In this document: in pieces, positions 35,470 through 43,641 of the stretch
How positions within the stretch are numbered: position 1 is the first letter of the stretch
How the letters are laid out: every line of letters starts with the position of its first letter
Source of the DNA: Afipia sp.
GTDB taxonomy: Bacteria; Pseudomonadota; Alphaproteobacteria; Rhizobiales; Xanthobacteraceae
DNA: 64,000 nt
Assembly (NCBI GenBank): GCA_017474385.1
Contig: JAFVHU010000114.1
Coordinates: 1-64,000, forward strand
Direction: 5' to 3'
Made by a program: the position numbers and the translations under genes
The notes under the pieces: generated by a model
Database searches by the model: none
What the model was told of the DNA's origin: nothing
What the model saw: the letters and a program-made list of their open reading frames with translations, nothing else

Positions 35470-36633
35470 CTAATAACTGCGAGGCAAGCCCATCACGTGC
35501 TCGCCGATGTAGTTGAGAATCATTTCGCGATTGAGCGGCGCGGTCTTCAACAGCCGCACCAGCGGATAGATATCGAAGATGCCGTACTCCTTGGTGAACC
35601 CGTTGCCGCCGAAGCATTGCAGCGCGGTGTCCACCGCCTTGATGCCGGCGTCGGCTGCGGCAAGTTTTGCCATGTTGGAGAATTCGCCGGCTTCGCGGCC
35701 CTGATCGAAGATCCAGGCGGCTTTTAGTGTCATCAGCGATGCCAATTCGACATCGGTGCGGGCGCTGGCCAGGGGATGCTGCAAGCCCTGATAAGATCCG
35801 ATCGGCACGTTGTTGAAAACCCGCCGCTCCTTGGCGTATTCGACTGCCCGGTTCAGGGCATAGCGGCCGAGACCGCAGGAAATCGAACCGACAAGAATGC
35901 GTTCGGGATTAAGGCTTTTGAACAAAATGCCGAATCCCTTGTCGACTTCGCCAACAATGTCCTCCGGCCCAAGATCGACTTCGTCGAAAAACAGCTGCCA
36001 TTGTGTTTCCGGGGCCGGAATGCTCACTGGAATGTATTGCTTCTGCACGCCCTTGGCTTTCAGGTCGACCACAAACAGGGTGAAGCCATCGGTTTTCTTC
36101 TGAACCTCGGTATGCGCTGTCGTTCGCGTCACCACCAGCGCGTAGTCCGCGCCATCGGCGTCGGTGATAAATGTCTTCTGACCGCTCAGCGCGAAGCGAT
36201 TGCCACGCTTCTTTGCTATCGTGGAAGTACGAATCGTGTTGGTTCCCGCGTCAGGCTCGGTGATCGCGAAGCAAAAGCGCGTCTTGCCGCCACACGCATC
36301 GGGCAGATAGCGCAATTTCTGCGCTTCGCTGCCGTATTTGGCTATGAATCCCAAGCTCATTGCCGCGCCGACGACGAGGTTTAGCAGTGGAATGCCATTG
36401 TTTGACAAGCCCTCAAGGAACAGGTGCATCTCGACCATGCCTTGTCCCGAGCCGCCGTATTCCTCAGGCACCATCGTTCCGACGAAGCCATCCTCCGCAA
36501 CCTTGCTGTAAAGGGCTTGGGGGAATACGTGCTTGTCGGCGCATTCCATCCAGTATTTGCGATCGAATTGCTTCGCAACCATATCGCCGTATTCGTAGAT
36601 TTGCCGCTGCTCGTGCGTAAGATCAAAGTCCAT
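35470..36633 (-). CDS. Acyl-CoA dehydrogenase, first gene of the ring-degradation operon
   Basis: A 387-residue acyl-CoA dehydrogenase starting MDFDLTHEQRQIYEYGDMVAKQF. It shows FCFAITEPDAGTNTIRTSTIAKK and the C-terminal LLKTAPLNREMILNYIGEHVMGLPRSY. The usual EGT catalytic-Glu motif is absent, so the base must lie elsewhere, as in some branches of the family. ATG 36633 has GGAG seven bases upstream. It leads an apparent nine-gene operon (36633 down to 26209) and faces the second carboxylase beta gene across two operator copies. Confidence 0.88.
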   Translation of the reverse strand: MDFDLTHEQRQIYEYGDMVAKQFDRKYWMECADKHVFPQALYSKVAEDGFVGTMVPEEYGGSGQGMVEMHLFLEGLSNNGIPLLNLVVGAAMSLGFIAKYGSEAQKLRYLPDACGGKTRFCFAITEPDAGTNTIRTSTIAKKRGNRFALSGQKTFITDADGADYALVVTRTTAHTEVQKKTDGFTLFVVDLKAKGVQKQYIPVSIPAPETQWQLFFDEVDLGPEDIVGEVDKGFGILFKSLNPERILVGSISCGLGRYALNRAVEYAKERRVFNNVPIGSYQGLQHPLASARTDVELASLMTLKAAWIFDQGREAGEFSNMAKLAAADAGIKAVDTALQCFGGNGFTKEYGIFDIYPLVRLLKTAPLNREMILNYIGEHVMGLPRSY

Positions 36634-36791
36634 GTGGGAACTCCGCCGCCGGCCGAAACCGCGTTGTTCTAAGTTGAGAATTCGAAACCCTCTCGGGAAC
36701 ACCGTCGAGTTTATTGTTTGCGAGGCGGCCGGCTGTCGGTCGGCAGCATCAATTGCTTGCTATCTTTAGGCAGAAGCGGCTAGGATTTCAA

Positions 36792-36807
36792 CCTAACAAT
36801 CGTTCGA
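36792..36807. promoter_or_regulatory. Operator copy 3 (CCTAACAATCGTTCGA)
   Basis: First of two tandem 16-bp inverted repeats in the divergent promoter region between the dehydrogenase (start 36633) and the carboxylase beta 2 gene (start 36888). The next copy starts 18 bases later, so two regulator dimers could bind side by side. Confidence 0.7.
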
Positions 36808-36809
36808 AA

Positions 36810-36825
36810 ACGAACGAATGTTAGA
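36810..36825. promoter_or_regulatory. Operator copy 4 (ACGAACGAATGTTAGA)
   Basis: Second of the tandem pair, two bases after copy 3. The right arm GTTAGA is perfect; the left arm ACGAAC is the weakest in the set. It lies 62 bases upstream of the carboxylase beta 2 start. Confidence 0.6.
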
Positions 36826-36887
36826 AAATAATGAAGACCGTCGAGCCCGCATTTCCTGGCTTGTGATCAGTTTTGGGGAATAGCCAA

Positions 36888-38495
36888 TTGACCGCGATGA
36901 AATCCGCTGTCGCGACCGGGTCGGACGAGTTCAAGCTCAATCGCGCTCATTATCTGGCGCGGATCGCCGATCTCCAAAGGCGTCGGGCCGAGGCCAATCA
37001 GGGCGGCTCCGCCAAGGCTCGCGCCTTGCATAAATCGCGCGGCCAGCTGCTGCCGCGCGAACGCATCGCGGCGCTGATCGATCCCGGTTCGCCGTTTCTC
37101 GAGTTCGGCCACCTGGCGGGCGAGGGGATGTACGACGGCGTGCCGCCGGGCGCGACAATTATCACGGGCGTCGGACAGGTCTGCGGGCGCGGTTGCATGC
37201 TTATCGCCAACGATGCCACAGTGAAGGGCGGGACGCTGTTCGGCATGACAACGAAGAAGCATACCCGCGCCCAGTTGTTTGCGTGGCAACACCGGCTGCC
37301 CTGCATCACCTTGGTGCAATCAGGTGGCGGCTTCCTGCCGGACATCGCCAATATCTTTCCGGACGAAGGGCAGGCCGGATCGATCATGTACAATCAGGTA
37401 AAGATGTCGGCCGAGAATATCGCGCAGATCGCCGTCGTTCACGGCCCTTCGACCGCGGGCGGCGCTTACATTCCGGCGCTGTGCGACGAGGTGGTGATCG
37501 TACGCGACCAGGGCGCGATGTTTCTCGGCAGCCCGCAACTGGTATTTGCCGCGACCGGCGAGACCATCGAGATCGAACCGCTCGGCGGCGCGGAGATGCA
37601 CAGCCGGATCAGCGGCGTCACCGACCATATCGCCGAGAATGACAGCCACGCGCTGGCGATCGTGCGTAATATCGTCGCCAACCTGGGAGAGCCGCCGCGA
37701 TTGCGCTGGACGGTCGAGCAGGGCGAACCGCCTTGCCATGCGGTCGAGGAAATCTATGGAATCGTCAGCGCTAACCGGCGCATCCCAACGGACAACCGGG
37801 AGATCCTGGCGCGCCTCATCGACGGCAGCCGCTTTCAAGACTTCAAGCATCTTCACGGCGAAACCATGCTATGCGGATTTGCCCGCATCCACGGTTTCGA
37901 GGTCGGCATCCTGGCCAATAACGGCGTGCTGTTTTCGGAAAGCGCGGTCAAGGGGGCGCACTTCATCGAACTTTGCTGCAAGCGCGACATTCCGTTGCTG
38001 TTCCTGGTCGATGTCTCCGGCTTTATGGTCGGGTCCGCAGTCGAGCGTCAGGGCATTGCCAAGCATGGAGCCAAGTTCATGACCGCGATGGCCTGCGCCG
38101 ATGTGCCGAAATACACTATCATTACCGGCGGCTCTTATGCCGCGGCTTATTTCGCAATGCTAGGCCGCGCGTTCAAACCAAACGCTACCCTGATGTGGCC
38201 AAGCGCCCACGCCGCCTTGATGGGACCGGAGCAGGCGGCGACAACGCTAACGATGGTGCGCGACAATATCCATCAGCGCGAAGGCAGTTCTTGGACCGAC
38301 GAAGAACGTGAAGAGTTCAAGCGGCCGATCCTGAGGGACTTCGAGGCGTTCGCCGATCCCTATAACTACGCCCGCCATTTGTGGTGCGATATGGTGATCG
38401 AACCTGCGGAGACCCGCGAGGTGATGGCGCTGCTGCTCGACCTCGCCGGCCGGACGCCTGCCAAGCCGACGAGATTCGGGGTGTTCCGGATGTAG
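36888..38495 (+). CDS. Acyl-CoA carboxylase beta subunit 2
   Basis: A 535-residue carboxyltransferase paralogous to the protein at 33774-35381, matching its N-terminus (MKSxVA then RIADLxxRRAEA) and C-terminus (TRFGVFRM against TDFGVFRM). It has KGGTLFGMTTKKHTRAQ, QSGGGFLPDIANIFPDE and MYNQVKMSAENIAQIA, with differences around the presumed acyl pocket (GGGFLPDI against GGANLPDQ). It is transcribed alone and divergently from the carboxylase operon and has no alpha subunit beside it. TTG 36888 gives exactly the length of the paralogue and sits seven bases after GGGGAA; ATG 36897 is the alternative. Confidence 0.87.
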   Translation: MTAMKSAVATGSDEFKLNRAHYLARIADLQRRRAEANQGGSAKARALHKSRGQLLPRERIAALIDPGSPFLEFGHLAGEGMYDGVPPGATIITGVGQVCGRGCMLIANDATVKGGTLFGMTTKKHTRAQLFAWQHRLPCITLVQSGGGFLPDIANIFPDEGQAGSIMYNQVKMSAENIAQIAVVHGPSTAGGAYIPALCDEVVIVRDQGAMFLGSPQLVFAATGETIEIEPLGGAEMHSRISGVTDHIAENDSHALAIVRNIVANLGEPPRLRWTVEQGEPPCHAVEEIYGIVSANRRIPTDNREILARLIDGSRFQDFKHLHGETMLCGFARIHGFEVGILANNGVLFSESAVKGAHFIELCCKRDIPLLFLVDVSGFMVGSAVERQGIAKHGAKFMTAMACADVPKYTIITGGSYAAAYFAMLGRAFKPNATLMWPSAHAALMGPEQAATTLTMVRDNIHQREGSSWTDEEREEFKRPILRDFEAFADPYNYARHLWCDMVIEPAETREVMALLLDLAGRTPAKPTRFGVFRM

Positions 38496-38511
38496 CTGCT
38501 CGCCTGTCAGG

Positions 38512-38931
38512 CTAAGCCCGCCGGAAGCGCGGCAGCGTCACTTCCTCGCTGATTTTTTCGCAGACGAGCATGACGTCCATGTCGAACGTGACCTCTTCGG
38601 GCTTGCCGCCGGTATAGGTGCTGATCATCCGCGGGCCCTCCTCCAGATCGATCAACAAAACAGCGTAGGGCAGATCGGTTTTGAAAGCGGGTCCCGGTGC
38701 GCGCTGTACCACGCTGAAGGAATGTACCTTGCCGCGCCCGCTTGCCGGTCGATGGGCAAGATTTTCGCCGCCGCACTGCCGGCACATCGCCTGCTGGTAA
38801 TATTGCACGTGGCCGCAATCGGCGCAGTGCTGCAGCAGCAGCACGCCGTCGTGCAGGCCGCGCCAGAGGGCGGCGGAATCCGCGTCGGGCGTCGGCACCG
38901 GCTTCTTCATGGCGTCTTCGGACGAGATCAC
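38512..38931 (-). CDS. DUF35 OB-fold zinc-finger protein, second copy
   Basis: A 139-residue DUF35 protein with the zinc ribbon HCADCGHVQYYQQAMCRQCG and an OB-fold region (GRGKVHSFSVVQRA, PYAVLLIDLEEGPRM). GTG 38931 overlaps the stop of the thiolase homologue as GTGA and has GGAG eight bases upstream; ATG 38910 is the alternative start. It parallels the pair at 13340-14913, indicating duplication of an aldolase-type module. It ends 16 bases from the convergent carboxylase beta gene. Confidence 0.86.
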   Translation of the reverse strand: MISSEDAMKKPVPTPDADSAALWRGLHDGVLLLQHCADCGHVQYYQQAMCRQCGGENLAHRPASGRGKVHSFSVVQRAPGPAFKTDLPYAVLLIDLEEGPRMISTYTGGKPEEVTFDMDVMLVCEKISEEVTLPRFRRA

Positions 38932-40118
38932 AGCGTGTTCTCCGTGCCCAGAATGGTGGTGGCATTGGTTGCGAAACCCGCGCCGAGGCTGTGCACCAGC
39001 CCGAGTTCCGCGCCCGGCACCTGGCGTTCGCCGCATTGGCCGCGCAACTGCGCGATGACCTCATGAAAATGGAACAGCGATCCCGGCATTCCCGAATGGG
39101 CGAACGACAACAATCCGCCATGGGTGTTCGATGGAATCTGGCCGCCATAGGTCATATGGCCGTCCGCGACGAAACGGCCGCCTTCGCCCTTCGGGCAAAA
39201 ACCGAGATCTTCCAGCATCATGATGACGGTGCCGGTGAAGCAGTCATAGACGCCGGCGACGTCCATGTCCTTGGGGCCATAGCCGGCCATTTCGTAAGCC
39301 TTTCGGCTCGACGCGACCGCGCCGGTTTCGGTCAGCGAGGGCATCAGGAAAATATGTTCGTGGGTGTAGCATTCGCCGCCGCCCAGAATGTAGATCGGGC
39401 TTTTGATGCCGAGCGCCTTGGCATGTTCGGCCGATGTCAGAATGAATGCCGCGCCGCCATCCGATATCAGCGAGCAATCGAGCTTGTGGTAGGGCGTCGT
39501 CACCATAGCTGAGCTTAGCACGTCGTCCACCGTGATCGGGCTGGTCTGCTGCGCACCGGGCGTGCGCATAGCATGACGCCGCTGGACCACGGCGACTTCC
39601 GCCAACTGTTCCGGTGTGGTGCCGAAATCCTTCATATGCCGGTGTGCCGTCATGGCAAAGGTATTCGCGACAGGAATGCCGAACGGCATCTCGTATTGCT
39701 GATCACGGCTTTCCGTCATCGAGCGCAGCGCCAGATCCGGCGTCAGGCCGGTCAGCAGGCTGTCGCCGCCGACCACGAGTACGACCTCGGCGAGGCCGCC
39801 ATGAATGGCAGCGGCGCCAATATTGAACATCGTCGCCGCCGTCGCGCCGGATACCTGAAGCGTGTTCGAAAAGGTCGGCTGAATACCTAAATACTCGCTG
39901 AACGCAACGCTGAAGCGATGGAAGGGAGAAGCGAAGGCATGGCTCGACAGCACGCCGTCGATCTCGTTTTTCCCGATGCCGGCATCGGCCAGCGCCTTCT
40001 TCGCGGCGTCGGCGGCGAGCCATAACGGGCTCTTTCCCGGCACCTTACCAACCGGCGACATTCCGATACCGATTACCGCGACCTTGCCGCGTAGCGTTTG
40101 TTTACGAATGGAAAGCAT
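38928..40118 (-). CDS. Thiolase-superfamily lipid-transfer protein, second Ltp2-like copy
   Basis: A 396-residue Ltp-type thiolase homologue. In the NTLQVSGATAATMF region the nucleophilic Cys is absent and Gly occupies its place. YDCFTGTVIMMLEDLGFCPKGEGG replaces the HDCF region of true SCP-x thiolases, and SNTHGGLLSFAHSG follows. The pattern is the same as in the copy at 13340. With its DUF35 partner it is a candidate retro-aldolase shortening a branched side chain. It follows the nitroreductase-like gene by 30 bases in a four-gene operon starting at 42515. Confidence 0.8.
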   Translation of the reverse strand: MLSIRKQTLRGKVAVIGIGMSPVGKVPGKSPLWLAADAAKKALADAGIGKNEIDGVLSSHAFASPFHRFSVAFSEYLGIQPTFSNTLQVSGATAATMFNIGAAAIHGGLAEVVLVVGGDSLLTGLTPDLALRSMTESRDQQYEMPFGIPVANTFAMTAHRHMKDFGTTPEQLAEVAVVQRRHAMRTPGAQQTSPITVDDVLSSAMVTTPYHKLDCSLISDGGAAFILTSAEHAKALGIKSPIYILGGGECYTHEHIFLMPSLTETGAVASSRKAYEMAGYGPKDMDVAGVYDCFTGTVIMMLEDLGFCPKGEGGRFVADGHMTYGGQIPSNTHGGLLSFAHSGMPGSLFHFHEVIAQLRGQCGERQVPGAELGLVHSLGAGFATNATTILGTENTL

Positions 40119-40148
40119 TTGGTCTCCGCCCGGCGTGATGCGTGAAGG

Positions 40149-40868
40149 TCAGTTTCCGGCCGTCGTGCGTGCCGAGGCGACGCCCGTGCTGCCGCCGGAA
40201 AATCCCAAGAACTTGGCGTAGGTATCGACTGGCACCCGCCTGGTGACGAGCTTGTTTTCGGGCGCAGTCGTGTCCTCGTAACCCAGCGCCACGCCACAAA
40301 TCAGGATTTCGGTGTCGTCAAACGAAAGATGCTTGCGGATGATGTCGTGGTACCAGGTGAACGCGGCCTGGCCACAGGTGTGCAGGCCATGACCGCGCGC
40401 GGCGAGCAGGATGTTCTGCAAGAACATACCCATGTCGATATAGCTGCCGGTGTTCAAGCGGCGGTCCATCGTCACGAAAAGTCCGACCGGGGCGTCGAAA
40501 AAAAGATAGTTGCGGTTCATCTGCGATGTGCGTGCGGCAACGTCGTCGCGAGCAATGCCAAGCTTTGCGTAAAGGTCGTAGCCGAGCTCGCGCCGACGCC
40601 CGATATAGGGCTCGTGCCATTCGGTCGGATAATACTCATATTCCGGCCGATGCTTGTCCGGTTCAGTTTCGGCAGCTTTCAGGATGTCCGCGCAGAGCCG
40701 ATCCTTCACCTCGCCCGCGATCGCGTAGACCTTCCACGGCTGGATGTTGTGGCCACTTGGCGCACGCGCCGAGACCTCGATGATTTTTCGCACGACCGGT
40801 TCTGGAACCGGCTTGGGAAGAAATCGCCTGACCGAGCGCCGCGTCAAAATGGCTTCTTCGACATTCAT
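40149..40868 (-). CDS. Nitroreductase-family flavoprotein
   Basis: A 239-residue nitroreductase-fold protein. FMN-binding segments are visible: the N-terminal TRRSVRRFLPKPVPEPVVRKII, SARAPSGHNIQPWKVYAI and the C-terminal ICGVALGYEDTTAPEN. The family uses NAD(P)H to reduce a wide range of acceptors, including enone or quinone groups. Inside an acyl-CoA catabolic operon it may reduce an unsaturated intermediate, but no specific substrate is indicated. It lies between an acyl-CoA ligase and the thiolase homologue, all in one direction. Confidence 0.85.
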   Translation of the reverse strand: MNVEEAILTRRSVRRFLPKPVPEPVVRKIIEVSARAPSGHNIQPWKVYAIAGEVKDRLCADILKAAETEPDKHRPEYEYYPTEWHEPYIGRRRELGYDLYAKLGIARDDVAARTSQMNRNYLFFDAPVGLFVTMDRRLNTGSYIDMGMFLQNILLAARGHGLHTCGQAAFTWYHDIIRKHLSFDDTEILICGVALGYEDTTAPENKLVTRRVPVDTYAKFLGFSGGSTGVASARTTAGN

Positions 40869-40955
40869 GTTTCCGTCTCCGATTGCGGTGCCTTGCCGCG
40901 AGCAGTTTTCGTTCGACGAAAATTGCGACGCGAAGAGCTAATGGGCGTGTCCGTA

Positions 40956-42515
40956 TTAGCTGTTTACCCGTTGCCTTTCGCCCGCCAGCCTGGCTTCGAG
41001 CTCGTGGCGCTGAACCTTGCCGCTGGTGGACCGCGGAAATTCCGAAAAATCGATGAACCGGAACTGCCGGGGACATTTGTATCCGGCAAGATCGCGCCGG
41101 CACAGAGCAAACAGGTCCGCCTCGGTGACCGTGGTGTCGCGGCGCGACACGAATGCCACGGGAACTTCACCCCATTTCACATCGGGGACACGCACAACCG
41201 CGGCCTCGGTGATCCCTGCATCACTCATCAAAACGCGCTCGATCTCGGCTGGATAAACGTTTTCGCCGCCAGTCTTGATCATGTACTTGGCGCGATCGAC
41301 GAAATCGAGCGAGCCGTCATCATTGCGCCGAAACACGTCGCCCATGTGAAACCACCCGCCGCGAAAATCGCGCACGTTGGTATCATCAGCTTTCCAATAG
41401 CCGGAGAATAAAGTTGGGCTGCGAATAGCCAACTCTCCCGGTGCGCCAATCGGAACCTCCTTGTCGGCAGAATCGACAAGCTTGATGTCGCAGAACGCGC
41501 TTTGTTGCTTCGCCAGGCTGGCAGGTATTTCGCCTACCGGGATCAACGATCTGGTTGCCGGCGGCAAGCCAGTCTCGGTCGAACCAAAACTGTTGACGTA
41601 GGGAGCTCGCAGCAGGTCAGTGACCTCGGCGATGACATGCGGAGGGACCAGGTCGGCCATCGCGCCGCAAAGGCCAACGCCTTTTACGGTCGTTTTTTGC
41701 TCCTTGAAGCCGGCGATGAATGCTTCAATCATGCCCGGAATCAAGACAAACCAGCCGATCCGATGGCGCTCCAAAGCAGACAATAACGGCTCGATCTGGA
41801 AGCCATCGACCACGACGACCGTTCCCCCGCGCAACAGTGTCGCGAGACTGTGGTCCGTGGATGCCATGTGAAACAGCGGCGCCCAGGCCACAAAGGTATC
41901 GTGATGCGAAATGTTCAGCTCGGAACTGAACACCAGCGCCCGCATGATCATCGCCCGATGCGAAATGACGGCCCCTTTGGGTTGGCCGGTGGTCCCACTG
42001 GTGTAAAGGATAACCAGGCCGTCTTCGGATTCCGCCGCAATGGGCAGCGCATGACCGTTTTGTTCTTGCAATATATGCTCGTATTGCGGGCCGATCTTGA
42101 TAACCTTGCGGTCCCCTATGGGAGAAAGTTCGAGATTTCCGGCCAGTTCTTCTTCAACAATCAAGAGCTTCGGTGAGACCAGATCGATACAATAGGCGAG
42201 TTCCCGCTGCGACAATCGCCAGTTCAGGCAAGCGGTGATGACCCCGAGATTGGCGGCCGCCAGCTCCACTTCGAGATACTCCGGTCTGTTACGCGAGAGC
42301 AATGCTACGCGGTCGCCTCGTCGAAGATCTTGGCTCGCCAGCATCGAGGTTGCCCGATGTACACGGTCAAGGAGCTGCCCATAGCTGATCTGTCTGCCCT
42401 GATACTCGATCGCGACCGAAGATTTGTGGATCAGCGCTCTCGCGCGAAACAGCTCGCCAATCGTGGGACTGGCGCCCGCCCTCGTTGTCAGAGCTTTTTC
42501 GTGCCCGTCTGTCAC
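40956..42515 (-). CDS. AMP-forming acyl-CoA ligase
   Basis: A 519-residue ANL ligase. It has the loop ILYTSGTTGQPKGAVISH, NSFGSTETGLPPATRS, FHMGDVFRRNDDGSLDFVDR and the catalytic Lys region FPRSTSGKVQRHEL. The reading frame is open back to 42632, but that extension runs through the operator at 42607. GTG 42515 has a strong GGAGG seven bases upstream and is taken as the start, leaving the operator 92 bases upstream. It is first in the operon ligase-nitroreductase-Ltp-DUF35. The substrate is unknown, possibly a side-chain-bearing acid. Confidence 0.87.
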   Translation of the reverse strand: MTDGHEKALTTRAGASPTIGELFRARALIHKSSVAIEYQGRQISYGQLLDRVHRATSMLASQDLRRGDRVALLSRNRPEYLEVELAAANLGVITACLNWRLSQRELAYCIDLVSPKLLIVEEELAGNLELSPIGDRKVIKIGPQYEHILQEQNGHALPIAAESEDGLVILYTSGTTGQPKGAVISHRAMIMRALVFSSELNISHHDTFVAWAPLFHMASTDHSLATLLRGGTVVVVDGFQIEPLLSALERHRIGWFVLIPGMIEAFIAGFKEQKTTVKGVGLCGAMADLVPPHVIAEVTDLLRAPYVNSFGSTETGLPPATRSLIPVGEIPASLAKQQSAFCDIKLVDSADKEVPIGAPGELAIRSPTLFSGYWKADDTNVRDFRGGWFHMGDVFRRNDDGSLDFVDRAKYMIKTGGENVYPAEIERVLMSDAGITEAAVVRVPDVKWGEVPVAFVSRRDTTVTEADLFALCRRDLAGYKCPRQFRFIDFSEFPRSTSGKVQRHELEARLAGERQRVNS

Positions 42516-42606
42516 GGCAAATCCTCCGAATCTTGCTCTCGCCGCCCCCGACGACGGCCTCAATTGAAAAGTATAAGCTTGCAGCCTTTCCCGATCGGTT
42601 TTAAAT

Positions 42607-42622
42607 TCTAACATCTGTTCGA
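42607..42622. promoter_or_regulatory. Operator copy 5 (TCTAACATCTGTTCGA)
   Basis: A 16-bp inverted repeat identical to copy 1 at 13219, between the divergent acyl-CoA ligase (GTG 42515) and crotonase (ATG 42753) genes. Its position argues against the longer ligase reading frame being translated. Confidence 0.75.
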
Positions 42623-42752
42623 ATGAATTCATAGCAGGTTCGTGGCGAGGACGTATCGGAAGGCAGGAGAAATCTGCCGACTGCGATATGCATCGTCATC
42701 CCCTGTAAGATTTAACCCGACCAAGCAAATCAAGTGTCCAGAAGGGAAGCCG

Positions 42753-43562
42753 ATGTCCAATCGTTATGCTGCTTATACCAAATTGAAGCTCGACTATCCG
42801 TCCAAGCGGGTTCTCCGGCTCACATTCGACCGGCCCGAGACCTACAATTCGGTCGACGCCGAGACCCACACTCAGCTCACCAATATCTGGCGTGACATCA
42901 ACGACGATCCAGATGTCAACGCGGTCATCGTGACCGGAGCTGGCAAAGCCTTTTCGGCGGGGGGCGATTTCGAGCTGATCAAGAGTATTCTAGACAACCC
43001 GGTCGCACGGATGTCGACCTGGAAGGAGGCCAAGGATCTCGTTTATAACGTTATCAATTGCAACAAGCCGATCATCTCGGCGATCAACGGCGTCGCCGTC
43101 GGTGCAGGTCTCGTCGTCGGAATCCTGGCCGATATCTCGATTTGTGGAAAGTCCGCGCGCATCGTCGATGGTCATACGCGGCTTGGCGTCGCGGCGGGCG
43201 ATGTCGCTTGCATCATCTGGCCGTTATTGTGCGGCCTTGCAAAAGCAAAATATTACCTGCTGACCTGCAAGCCACTGTCCGGCGAAGAAGCTGAGCGGAT
43301 CGGTCTGGTGTCGCTATGCGTCGAAGACGCGGACTTGCAGAGGATAGCGATCGAGACGGCCGAGGAGCTTTCTAGCGGCGCGCAAAGCGCGATCCGTTGG
43401 ACCAAGTACGCTCTTAACAACTGGCTGCGCGTCAATGGTCCGCTGTTCGATACCTCGACCGCGCTTGAGATTTTGGGTTTCACCGGCGCCGAGGCGCGCG
43501 AGGGATTGGCGTCCCATCTCGAAAAACGCAAGCCGGTGTTTCCGCAGGATTGCCCGCTCTGA
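42753..43562 (+). CDS. Crotonase-family protein lacking both usual catalytic glutamates
   Basis: A 269-residue crotonase. The oxyanion-hole segments are present (AFSAGGDFELI and NGVAVGAGLVV), but neither usual catalytic Glu is: the first position falls in VGAGLVVGILAD and the second in GHTRLGVAAGD. It is therefore unlikely to be a simple hydratase; isomerase, C-C hydrolase or decarboxylase-like chemistry is more likely. ATG 42753 follows GAAGGGAAG. The upstream part of the open frame (from 42642) is promoter region. It is a single-gene unit, divergent from the ligase operon, and ends before a probable terminator. Confidence 0.82.
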   Translation: MSNRYAAYTKLKLDYPSKRVLRLTFDRPETYNSVDAETHTQLTNIWRDINDDPDVNAVIVTGAGKAFSAGGDFELIKSILDNPVARMSTWKEAKDLVYNVINCNKPIISAINGVAVGAGLVVGILADISICGKSARIVDGHTRLGVAAGDVACIIWPLLCGLAKAKYYLLTCKPLSGEEAERIGLVSLCVEDADLQRIAIETAEELSSGAQSAIRWTKYALNNWLRVNGPLFDTSTALEILGFTGAEAREGLASHLEKRKPVFPQDCPL

Positions 43563-43585
43563 TTTTCGCGCGCGGCGGTCATCTC

Positions 43586-43616
43586 AGAAGGGGGCCGGAA
43601 TTTCACCCGGCCTTCT
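43586..43616. terminator. Hairpin between convergent genes
   Basis: AGAAGG and CCGG on the left (86-91 and 95-98 of the 43500 block) pair with CCGGCCTTCT at 43607-43616, giving about ten paired bases with a three-base bulge and an eight-base loop, followed by TCTT. It lies between the convergent crotonase (ends 43562) and the AliA-like ligase (ends 43642), so it may work in one or both directions. Confidence 0.5.
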
Positions 43617-43641
43617 TCTTGCGGCAGCCGTTAGCCGAGAA

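Noticed and set aside
40956..42632. Longer form of the acyl-CoA ligase starting at ATG 42632
   Set aside because: It would translate through the operator palindrome and lacks a ribosome site, while GTG 42515 has GGAGG at ideal spacing and the family's usual N-terminus.
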